From: Antedon bifida
Lineage: Eukaryota > Echinodermata > Crinoidea > Comatulida > Antedonidae
Length of the DNA: 64,000 nt
NCBI GenBank assembly: GCA_963402885.1
Contig: OY727100.1
Span: forward strand, 8,233,501 to 8,297,500
Direction: 5' to 3'
Shown: piece after piece, positions 39,430 through 48,900 of the stretch
Position numbering within the stretch: the stretch's first letter is position 1
Layout: every line of letters starts with the position of its first letter
Made by a program: the position numbers and the translations under genes
The notes under the pieces: model-generated
Seen by the model: the letters and a program-made list of their open reading frames with translations, nothing else
Database searches by the model: none
Told to the model about the DNA's origin: nothing

Positions 39430-39500
39430 AGTTCATGGAATTCGAACCTCATACATCTACATGTAAAGTACATAGTCTGATCCACTCGACTAAACAGACG
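39430..39500 (-). repeat. tRNA-like sequence inside the inverted-repeat element
   Basis: On the minus strand GTCTGTTTAGTCGAGTGGAT has a box A-like D arm. Then comes a symmetrical anticodon-like arm (CTACATGTAGA region), then GAGGTTCGAATTCC, a good box B. The acceptor ends do not pair well, so it is a tRNA-derived repeat, not a working tRNA gene. Confidence 0.55.
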
Positions 39501-39587
39501 GCTCGAGAGAAAGCGTTTGCATTAGCGAATTGTAGCTAGCTCAATTCTTATGTCACACCTTATGGATATGACTAATGAATATTTATG

Positions 39588-39593
39588 TTTATT
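39588..39593 (-). promoter_or_regulatory. Candidate polyadenylation signal of the KLHL gene
   Basis: TTTATT on the plus strand is AATAAA on the minus strand, about 75 bases after the KLHL stop. It lies inside the inverted-repeat element. Confidence 0.4.
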
Positions 39594-39667
39594 TTGTGAC
39601 GTTTCATGAGGGGTCCTCAACTTATGTACGAAAAAAATATATCGCATCCTGCCTACCATTGGCTGGT

Positions 39668-41389
39668 TTACTTGCTTGAAAATGGCGGGCCTAAGTACTT
39701 ATAGATGCTTAGGCAATGTCCGTCCACTCCAACAGCACTTGGCATTGTTGTTTTTTTCTGCCACTCTTTTATTCGTGGATCGAACAATTGAAGATCACAT
39801 TGTCGTTGTTTATGTTTGTTTATGATGGCAGCATATATCTTGTCTCTCACAGCTACAGCCCCAAACAAATTTTGCTCCTTATTTGGCAACAACATTGGTG
39901 GCAATAGACTATCGGATTTGATGTCATAAACTTGCATTCCGTTAACGCCATACCCACTCAGTATATACATGATGTCATCGATAACTATTGCTGGGAACCG
40001 CTTTCTTGGAATGCTTACTGCTCTTATCACTGTCCATGTGTCATTGGTTGTATCGTAACACTGGATGTTTTGAAACTGATTCAACTGACTACAAGCACTA
40101 CCACCCGTCACATATATTTTATGTTTGTTTGAAACGACGACAGGAGAAGATACTGCAACTGGTAATGGATTAACAACTTCCCATAGATTTTCAGCAGGAG
40201 AAAATCTTTCAACCATATCAACCATCCTGTTATCTCCAATTATATAGAGAAACCCATTGACACCAATGGACGAATGCTGGGTACGTGGCATGTGAAAATT
40301 CTTGCATGAATGCCAATTTGCTTTATCGACATCATAACAATACACTTCATTACTGACGATTTTAGACTTTATTCCACCAGAAATGTAAATACAATTGTTT
40401 AAAGTCCCAACTGCGAAATCAAATATATCCAAATTAGGTAGTCTTGTAAGAATACCCCAACGATCGGTTGACGGATTGTAATAAAACACATCACGATCAT
40501 GAGAGCAGCTGCCACCCATTACCACAACTACTTCGGATTTGGTGGAATAACGAGGAATGAGAGTGGAATCACAAAGGTATTTTTCTCGTAAACGTAGCTG
40601 GTTATTTCTGGCACTTCTCAGCATGTCAGCACATTCTGGGTTTTGTTTAATGAGCGGATTGTCAAGCTGTTCAAGTAGAAAGTCTGGTCTTGTGAAAGGC
40701 AGACGGACGCAAGACAGAAGAGATGGTAGCAGTTCCTGGTTATCATTGGATCTAATCCAGGCAAATATTGCTTTGTAAATGGACTCTTCTCTATCGATGT
40801 TTATTTCATCATTTGACAGATACTGCTGTAACTCCTGCAGTGTTAGTTGATGATATTCATCATGTTTAACAACCTCCATGAAATAATCCAGTGCATATTG
40901 TTGTGCCTTCTTATACAAATTCCACAGTGAAAGCCTCTCAGAGAATTTCTGTATTCCTAAGCAATTTGGTGGATCCAGATTTTGTATTAAGAAGTTACAA
41001 CATGCATCGATCACCTTATTATATTGCAAATGACATGCTGTTTCTAACAAAGCTTGTGCATTTGAATCAGTCACTGTTAACTCTGTTGTGTATGAATAGT
41101 CAAGCAAAAGTGAGAAAATGTGAGGATCAATTTGGTTGTTAAAGTGTACAACGCCATTGATGCTTTCAGAAAGATTACTAGTAAACATTGCACGGAAATA
41201 CTCGCTACTGCAAGCCAATATTGCACGATGTGCATGGAAGGTTCTCTTGTGTATGTGGATGATGGTATCTGTAAGGTCTCCACGTTTTCGCATGTTATCC
41301 AGCGAACAAAGGATGTCGTGTGGTTGACTACATGTTTCCGTTTTCAGTTGTTTGTCATCTGCAGGTTTCAATGAAGAACTTTCGGCCAT
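39668..41389 (-). CDS. Kelch-like BTB-BACK-Kelch protein, 573 residues
   Basis: A complete intron-free frame from ATG (AATGTACGATGGCC context) to TAA. The BTB domain is at about residues 24-136 (GDLTDTIIHIHKRTFHAHRA, then ILACSSEYFRAMFTSNLSE), BACK at about 143-245 (IQKFSERLSLWNLYKKAQQY, YKAIFAWIRSN, RLPFTRPDFLLEQL), and about five or six Kelch repeats at 286-565 with GG or related doublets (VVVMGGS, YISGGI, YIIGDN, YVTGGS, YILSGY). Proteins of this architecture act as substrate adaptors for cullin-3 ubiquitin ligases, BTB and BACK binding the cullin and the Kelch propeller binding the target. The length is usual for the family. I cannot assign the exact KLHL orthologue. A CAG acceptor at 41432-41433 suggests an intron in the 5' UTR. 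Confidence 0.93.
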   Translation of the reverse strand: MAESSSLKPADDKQLKTETCSQPHDILCSLDNMRKRGDLTDTIIHIHKRTFHAHRAILACSSEYFRAMFTSNLSESINGVVHFNNQIDPHIFSLLLDYSYTTELTVTDSNAQALLETACHLQYNKVIDACCNFLIQNLDPPNCLGIQKFSERLSLWNLYKKAQQYALDYFMEVVKHDEYHQLTLQELQQYLSNDEINIDREESIYKAIFAWIRSNDNQELLPSLLSCVRLPFTRPDFLLEQLDNPLIKQNPECADMLRSARNNQLRLREKYLCDSTLIPRYSTKSEVVVVMGGSCSHDRDVFYYNPSTDRWGILTRLPNLDIFDFAVGTLNNCIYISGGIKSKIVSNEVYCYDVDKANWHSCKNFHMPRTQHSSIGVNGFLYIIGDNRMVDMVERFSPAENLWEVVNPLPVAVSSPVVVSNKHKIYVTGGSACSQLNQFQNIQCYDTTNDTWTVIRAVSIPRKRFPAIVIDDIMYILSGYGVNGMQVYDIKSDSLLPPMLLPNKEQNLFGAVAVRDKIYAAIINKHKQRQCDLQLFDPRIKEWQKKTTMPSAVGVDGHCLSIYKYLGPPFSSK

Positions 41390-41429
41390 CGTACATTACA
41401 AGTAGGTTTCTTGACAGTAAATTTTTGGC

Positions 41430-41440
41430 TGCTGAAATAT
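41430..41440 (-). promoter_or_regulatory. Candidate 3' splice site in the KLHL 5' UTR
   Basis: On the minus strand TTTTTATATTTCAG ends at 41432, about 42 bases before the KLHL ATG. Many intronless KLHL coding regions have a spliced leader exon, so this is a plausible acceptor. No donor was located. Confidence 0.35.
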
Positions 41441-42138
41441 AAAAACAATCCATTCAAAACAATTTTTATAAGAAATTTAGTCAGACGAGAAAAGGCTAGA
41501 TACAACAGGTGAGATATTCTGTGTTCTCCATGGAACACTAGCTGAGAAGACTTTTGTTCCAATCCAAGCTTACTGTCTAAAACTCAAATTAGAAGTTTAG
41601 TGTAGAATGTTCCAAAAACAATTAAACTTAGAATACTAGCTTGTGTGTTCAATGTGCACTGTCCAAGCCGGAATCTAGGTCCATGGCCATAGCATTTCCT
41701 AGGCACTCAAGAATACTATTACTGTAGCCCAGTTGGTAGCCCTGTGGCTTTGTGTATGCCTACCGGTACTATTTTTATAATGCAGAATATTTTCCAATCA
41801 AACTGTAACCTTGAATTAAGATACATGAATATTCGTAACAATGATATTGATTAGTTCTATCAGACAAGGCTTCCCTGGTTCTATCTAGTAACCTCTTAAT
41901 CCAGACAAGGCTTGATTAAGTTCACAAAGCAGACAATAGAATTATCTATAAAGTAAACACTATCAGGAAATAATGTTATGCCTATATGCACCACATAGCA
42001 AATAAATGTAAAAGCTTATAGTAGTACACAGGTCATTACCTATGTCCCAGTGTATTACGAAGAATACATGAATTGAGTAGGTTTACATTAGACCAATAAA
42101 AAAAAATAGACAAAAACAGATAAATTTGTATAAACGCA
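41441..42138. other. KLHL upstream flank, no gene recognised
   Basis: AT-rich. Two diverged copies of a phrase near AGACAAGGCTT(C/G)(C/A) (41862 and 41903) were noted. No coding frame. Confidence 0.4.
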
Positions 42139-42462
42139 CAGATTCGGCCAAAACGTCCCACTTTGTGGGACGAAATGTCTCACTCACATTTTGTGTGGTA
42201 TTTATCAAGTTTTTAAAGGTTTAAAACTTTGTTTTTTCGTGCTAAGCTAAAAAATGATCATTTTCGACAATTTTTTCAAAATGTTTGCTTTTTTGCATCT
42301 TTATCCTCATAGTCTCTCTGAAATTAAAGTTTGGGGGAAAATACTTATAAAATGCATATCAAAGCCGATAAGCACAAGTGTGCCAAATCGTCTCAGGGCC
42401 GAATAGTCCCGGGCCAAATCGTCCCCAGCCAAATCGTCTCAGGGCCGAATCGTCCTGCTACC
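42139..42462. repeat. Element with CCAAATCGTC/GGCCGAATCG words
   Basis: On the left, GATTCGGCCAAAACGTCCCA, with the hairpin GTCCCACTTTGTGGGAC. On the right, a run of GCCAAATCGTCTCAGGGCCG, then AATAGTCCCGGGCCAAATCG and so on to GGGCCGAATCGTCC. GATTCGGCC at the left is inverted as GGCCGAATC at the right, so the words may be subterminal repeats of one DNA element. Confidence 0.55.
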
Positions 42463-42519
42463 ATTAATTACTACTAACATGAATATTAAAAATTACTAAA
42501 TAGAATCGTACCTATAAAT

Positions 42520-42850
42520 CTAAAACTGTATAGTAACAATTGTGGAGTCATTGAAGATGAAAAACATATGTTTTATTATTGTAGTAATCACATACTGTGG
42601 AATAAAATTGACAATATATTTAAAAAGTTAGATAACAGCAGTAGCTTGTTCAAAGAACTCCTGTTAGGATGTAACTGTCAAATAAAAAATCAATGTACTT
42701 AATTGCCATGTACGTCATACAGTATACACAATCAAAATTCTAACTGAGTTTAAAAAACCTGTATGCCAGAATCCCTAGATTCAGTTTAAACTTATTTTAA
42801 AAGAAATGAACACACAGTTGTAACTTATAAGTGGCATCCATAATTAAAGT
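42520..42850 (+). pseudogene. LINE C-terminal fragment with zinc-binding motif
   Basis: On the plus strand CGVIEDEKHMFYYCSNHILW, then NKIDNIFKKL and LFKELLLGC resembles the zinc-binding tail (zf-RVT, C...H-x-F-x-x-C...FW) of L1/Tx1-type LINE reverse transcriptases. Stops interrupt the following part. The rest of the element is not here. Confidence 0.55.
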
Positions 42851-43531
42851 GTATTTATGTAGTGACATGACATACATTTCCAAAATATACTGTATTTTTA
42901 AAATGTACTATATCATGTACAAAATGAAGTCTGGATAAGTTTTTATGGTTATTTGTATGCATAATCAACACTAGTAGGCCTATGTATAAAGGTTAAAAGT
43001 GTAAAAATCAGAAAATAACGAAAAATGGAAATTTAACATACGAAAATGAAATGTGAATATAATACATATGAAAGATTGAATGAATAAAGGTGGTGGTTAA
43101 CCACAAAAGAGAAAAAAACAAGCACGAATGTGCGATACTCGGGGTACAGCAAAAGAAGCTGTAATGACGTCATAAGACCGGATGTAACGTCACATACACA
43201 TCAATAACCTCGCTACCAAATTACGGCTATACGGTACTATCTTCGAGACGTGATATGGCTGTATCCGGTTTGAAATTAAAAAATCCGGCTCTATAGCTTT
43301 GAGGACATGTCCCTGTAGTATATTCATGCCAAATCCCAGCTCAATACTACAACGAATAAGGGAGGAGTATAGTACTTTATAAATCGCACTTTTTACTCAA
43401 TAGTGTCTGGATGGAAGAAGAAGAGGAAAAGATGAGAGAGTCCTAGACTCAGGTACCCAAAGTAATAAAACGAGATATACTCTATATCATATTACGTATA
43501 CAGTATTTCACCATAAAGTTTAAGAAAAATA

Positions 43532-43603
43532 GGTTTCGCCAGGGCTCGAACCGGGGACTTTCTGCGTGTTAAGCAGACTTGATAACCACTACACTACGAA
43601 ACC
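43532..43603 (-). tRNA. tRNA-Val (anticodon AAC)
   Basis: The 72-nt body has a perfect 7-bp acceptor (GGTTTCG with CGAAACC), a D arm TAGTGTAGTGGTTATCA, an anticodon stem TCTGC/GCAGA with loop TTAACAC (AAC, valine), and a T arm CCCGGTTCGAGCCCTGG. A T5 run follows the 3' end, as expected of an RNA polymerase III terminator. Oddities are one mismatch in the T stem, one in the D stem, and a T at the discriminator position. It may be a marginally functional or recently decaying copy. Confidence 0.7.
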
Positions 43604-43812
43604 TCTTACACCAAAAATGTGGGTTACACAAAGTTTTTTAATTCATTTAAATTACAAATAAATATGGTAATAAGCACAAAGCAAAATAAACATGTGTAAA
43701 AGTGATAATTACCGGTTACACAGAATAAGTATTTAAAAAAATAATAAAAATAAGATATACTGTATATCATATTGCGTATACAGTGCTTTTCACCATAAAG
43801 TTTAAAAAAAAT

Positions 43813-43884
43813 TGTTTCACCCTGGCTCGAACCGGGGAGCTTCTGCGTGTTAAGCAGACGTGATAACCACTACGCCAAGAAGCT
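43813..43884 (-). tRNA. tRNA-Val(AAC)-like copy, probably a pseudogene
   Basis: Same D loop, anticodon arm (TCTGC TTAACAC GCAGA) and TTCGAGC T loop as the copy at 43532-43603, and followed by a T8 run. Its acceptor 5' strand reads AGCTTCT against TGAAACA, so only about four of seven pairs form. Flanking sequence is shared with the first copy, showing a direct duplication with a period of about 280 bp. Confidence 0.5.
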
Positions 43885-44095
43885 GCATATAACAACATAA
43901 CAAATTAATTAACAAATAAAAAATCCGGCTCTATAGCTTTGAGGACATGTCTCTGTAGTATAATCATGCCAAATCCCAGCTCAATACTACAACGAATAAG
44001 GGAGGAGTAGTACTTTATAAATCGCACTTTTTACTCAATAATGTCCAGATGGATAAGGTTAGTGAGTCTTAGACTCGGGTACCCCCGAGTAAAAA

Positions 44096-45704
44096 CATGA
44101 ATACTGTTACAGTACACTGGAATCGGCCAGGGTAGAATACATTATAGACTTTTTGACAAGATAGAATTCAGAACAATCTTTTTCAGCAGCAACAAAAATA
44201 ACGAACAGCACAAAATATCGTACAATTATTATTTTAAGCAAAAAAGGGTATTTTAAGCAAAATAACCTATTTCTGTCGCAAAATGTTATGCCCTAAAAAG
44301 TACAGTATAAGCCTACTAATAGATTAAGAAATTCATTATATATTTTATAACGCTAATATAACTTTGATCTATGATTCATTAATTGTGCAACCTTATATTT
44401 GAACCCTTTTTGTTTTATAGTTTTAAAATCAGGAAAAACAATTTTCGTTTTTTATTTCCATAATTGACACTAAATATATCTTCTATCTTGTTAAACAAAT
44501 GTATAAACGTACTTGTTCATTGCACTCATAATATCACTGTGTAAGAATAGCAGGTGTAAAAGGCAATAGGCGTCCCATACACATTCACATGAACGTGGGA
44601 CAGTCTGAAATTTGGACGAAATCCGTTGTTGGACAAGGTCTTTGTTTTTGTGAAAAATATGTTAATTTTGAGCATTTATTGAAGGAGATATCTAAGTAAT
44701 ACTCACTATTGGATATTTTTTCTAGACAAAAACCACTTAAAACAAGTCGTAGGCCTAGAATTTTAATAAAATCGACAAAAGAAAACCCCCGGACCGATTT
44801 TGGCAGTGGCGGACTACGTTTTAGAGCCAATACTGGTCCGGCCGGACCGATTTTGGCCCGGACCATATTTGTCGTGACAGGTATCTGCTGGTGGTGTTTA
44901 GTTAGTAGGACCGTGGTGTTGTACCACAAAAACCGTTTGTTTGCACGTCGTATCTCCGGGATAGAGTTGACTCCACTAGTCTAGAGGGTCCGGAAAACAT
45001 TCAGCTTCATTCAACCCGCAGAGAGCACACTGACGTTTAATGGTGTGGTTCATTGTGGTTCATATTTCCTTTAATTCCTAATTAGTAATACTAATATTTA
45101 ATAATAATATTAAAAGTAATATTTTTTTTATGTAAACATAAACTTCCTTACCTCAATCAAGTGGTTTTGGGCTTGTAGTATGTAGTATGTGTATTGTACT
45201 AATAAAGCTCTAGGCCTAGTAGGCTATAGCCTGTGATTTACTCAAGAAAAACGAATTTGTTATAATTATATTATAAATAATATTAGGCCAGACGAAAATT
45301 GTTCTTCTCATCAATACACCGAGTAGAATCGTGTCTTGTTGTGATCTATAAAAACAGAACTGTGCGACAGCTGAATAATATTAAATACAGTATAATAATA
45401 AAAGGTTTTGTAGTCTATGGATCCAGTCGCCATGCAGCAATGTAGATTATTTTTGATTTGGGTTTCTGTCTACCGTCTGTACTTCTGATACTATTCAAAT
45501 ACAGTATACACGGGCGGCGGCGTGCATCAGCAAAGAACCCGGCCCACGATGGTTGCACGACGATACCACCTCCACGACGATCATGACATGATCCAGTAGT
45601 TGTAGGGCCTAGCTCGGCCTACCTAGTTTTATAATACAGTAGGCCTAATACTTAATATAATAGCTTAATATTTGCAATTGTAACAAGTACAAGTACTTAA
45701 TATT
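44096..45704. other. Intergenic, upstream of the TMEM42-like gene
   Basis: No gene recognised. At 44791-44870 the words GGACCGATTTTGGC and GGCCGGACCGATTTTGGCCC repeat and give antiparallel spurious frames of about 90-115 codons on both strands. CG-richer DNA at 45505-45615 may mark the promoter region of the next gene. Confidence 0.4.
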
Positions 45705-45929
45705 ATGATAGGAGCTTTGCTGCCCGTTTTCGCTGGTCTATGTGCAGCATTGGGTTCAGTTTGTGCCAAGTTGGCATTAAATTCTGACGTCCTGATGGAG
45801 ATTTGCACTCGCGGGAGAGAAGCCGGTTCCACCGCATTGATGTATGTCATTGATGCCTGGCTTGACTTTCATCAAGGACAAGGGGATAAAATAAGCCCAG
45901 CCCTAGAAGATGAGACAATTTGCCAAACG
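45705..45929 (+). CDS. TMEM42: TMEM42-like coding exon 1
   Basis: Starts at MIGALLPVFAGLCAALGSVC, the first membrane helix, and runs to ICQT before the donor ACG|GTATTT. The second half (residues about 28-75) has no counterpart in the vertebrate protein that I know. The start is the only ATG ahead of the helix in this frame after an AT-rich leader. Confidence 0.75.
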
Positions 45930-48900
45930 GTATTTTATAACTGACTTTCCTAATACTATAGTATAAAATTTAGGCCTAGTAGGGCCTAGGCTATATAGGC
46001 TAGGCCTAGACTATAAAGACTAAATATATCAAAAAGACCCCCGCATGCGCACAAACCCTGCTTGTTTTGATCCTTAAATTAAGGATCGTTAAGCAGTAAG
46101 TATTCCAAAGAAGAAGAAGAAGAAGACTACCCTAAATTGAGATGATGTTTATTATATTAATTATATTAATAATAATAATTATTATAATTAATTAATATTA
46201 ATTAAGGCTGACTCAGCTGAAAATATATGAATTATGATTGCCCACAATGTAATGTTGAACTGATGAGACAATTGGCATGGTTAAGCATGTACATATAAAT
46301 TTCAATTTCCTAGACATGGTTCATGCACATAAATTAGTATTTTATATTACCAGCACAGTCAACCCTGCATCTAATGATTCCTTGTTTTCTATCGGCAAAG
46401 TTGACAATTCTTTTCACCAGACAGGAAACGGTCATATTATCTGTCGGCCACTCATCATCTACCTACAGTGGGTGCAGGTCAACTCGGCCCAAAACCGTCT
46501 CGGCCAAAGTCAAGTCGGCCCCATGTCAACTCGGCCTCAAGCCAACTCGGCCTCACATCAACTCGGCTATATACTAATCGGTCAATTCGGCCATATTAAA
46601 GTATGGAACACAAAAAGTGCTTAATTTATTTAAATATTATTAGTTGTGATGTTATTGTTAGTCTCAGTAGGCCTAGGCCTATATGTTGTTTATGTAGGCC
46701 TAGCCTATATATTTTGATACAAGGATTTTCCCAGAATGAATCGAAATATTCTTAGATATAGGCCTAGCCTAGGCCTAGATACAGTAGATATTATTAGATT
46801 ACAGTAAAATAAAAATGTTTATAAAAAATAATATATTTAAACTTATTTTATTATTTTATCAATTCGCTTCGCTTTTTGCGTTCCATACTTTATTGTGACC
46901 GAGTTGACCGATTAGTTTTTGGCCGAGTTGACGTGAGGCCGAGTTGACTTGAGGTCAAGTTGACGTGTGGCCGAGTTGATGTGTGGCCGACTTGACTTGG
47001 GGCCGACTTGACTAGGGGCCGACTTGACTTTGGCCGAGACGGTTTAGGGCCGAGTTGTATCGAATTCACCTACAGTACTAGCTACTTACTAAAAAAACAG
47101 GTAATGTTGAGATGTTGGCGAGTCGACCTAATCCTTGTACTCAATAAAAACAGCAGTGAGTAAAGATGAGATGAATTAATTAATTAACTAGCGGTTTGAA
47201 AAGACTAATCCATAATTATGGATTAGTATTTTCAAACCGCTGGTTGAAATGATGAGCAGGGTAGTCTAGGACCTGGGTCAGATTTGTATGCATTTAATTT
47301 AGGAGAGAATATCTCAACTGTTATAGGATAATTTGACCCCAAGGAACAACATGGGATATGTGCCAAATTTGCTATCCGGGGCGAACATGCCCAAAACCGG
47401 GTCAAAAATGTGCATATTTTATTATTTTTTTACAAAAATGAGTATATTAAATAGTGTAAATTTAGTTTGGTTTATTTATAATATTAAATAATTCAAATGT
47501 TCTTTTGGTGTCAAATTGTTCAGAATATACATATTTATATTCAGTCTAACACAACTTTTATCGAAAAAATTACCGGAAATGCTTCTACTGACCTTTGACC
47601 CCAAAATGACCAAAAACACATTTTCTGGTTAAATTATTTTTTCACTAAAAGTTGTATTAGACTGAATATAAATATGTATATTCTGAACAATTTGACACCA
47701 AAAGAACATTTGAATTATTTAATATTATAAATAAACCAAAATAAATTTACACTATTTAATATACTCATTTTTGTAAAAAAATAATAAAATATGCACATTT
47801 TTAACAAAATTAGCATCATAAATACAGATTTTTAATACAAGTTGGGTAGAAATGGATAGAATATTTTATGGGCTTTCATTTGATACCAAATAGTTTTTCC
47901 AAACACTTAATCATAAACATAACAATTACGCTACCAAATATTCATTTTTTCTATAAAGTTAATCAAAATATGCACATTTTCCATACAATTAGCTTCATAA
48001 TTAAATATTTTCAATACAAGTTGGGTAGCAGTGGGTAGCACATTATGTATGCTTTCATTTGATACCATACAGTTTGTCCATTTGCATTTTAAAGAATAAT
48101 TTAACCCGAAAATGTGTTTTTTTGGTCATTTTTGGGTCAAAGGTCAGTAAAAGCATTTCCGGTCATTTTTTCGCTAAAAGTTGTGTTAGACCGAATATAA
48201 ATATGTATATTTTGAACAATTTGTTCCCAAAACCAAATCTGTACGACAAGTGGTTGTCGAGATATAAGAACCACACATTTTTAACCTTTGACCCCGGTTT
48301 TGGGCATGTTCGCCCCGGATAGCAAATTTGGCACATATCCAATGTTGTTCCTTGGGGTCAAATTATCCTATAACAGTTGAGATATTCTCTCCTAAATTAA
48401 ATGCATACAAATCTGACCCAGGTCCTAGACTAGGGAACTAGATGCACTGTGCCAATATAAAATAATAAATTGCCTGCTACATGGTCAGCAAATTAATATT
48501 AAAAACATAATGCAGAAAGGCTGCTTTTGCTTTCAAATAACGATGTTAAATCCAATCTATTACTTTTTTTTTCAGATTTCCTTTTACTTACAAGCTTTAT
48601 CATTTTTTGGAATCTTTCTCTTCAATGCATTGATGTGGACATTGTTTGTAAAATCTTTACAACTTTCAAGATCATCTGTACAGGCAACTGTTACAAACAG
48701 TGCATCTAATTTTTTCTTTTCTGTAAGTTGGATTTATGCAAAGTACTGTATCTCTATTGTAGATTAATAAAACATTGAGTACAATCAATTCTCATGCTTG
48801 TGATCTGGTGCATGCCAATTCAAATCATTCATTCATTACGTAAAAGAGGTCCACGGTACCGAACAACTCGATGTCAGTGACCTGCAGGCAGTTGACCCTC

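Larger units (their letters stand above)
39314..39645. mobile_element. Inverted-repeat element enclosing a tRNA-like core
   Basis: The left end is GCGATTTTTT... then GTACATAAGTTGGGGACCCC. The right end is the inverted GGGGTCCTCAACTTATGTAC, then GAAAAAAATATATCGC. The arms are about 35-40 bases. Between them, at 39430-39500 on the minus strand, lies a tRNA-like segment. The element ends 22 bases from the KLHL stop codon and so must lie in that gene's 3' UTR or immediate flank. Confidence 0.75.
43281..44095. repeat. Duplicated block X-tRNA-tRNA-X
   Basis: A segment starting AAATCCGGCTCTATAGCTTT at 43281 is repeated in direct orientation at 43921, with about 135-175 bases closely matching. Between the two copies lie two direct copies of a segment of about 150 bp (GATATACTNTATATCATATT..., 43473-43612 and 43750-43890), each ending in a tRNA-Val-like gene on the minus strand. 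The block therefore arose by nested duplication. Confidence 0.85.

Noticed and set aside
40557-41374. Plus-strand frames over the KLHL gene
   Set aside because: They are antisense shadows of the 573-residue BTB-BACK-Kelch frame, whose domains are unambiguous.
44585-44984. Opposing frames of 91 and 114 codons
   Set aside because: Both overlap a short repeated GGACCGATTTTGGC sequence and neither shows a domain, so they are treated as chance.
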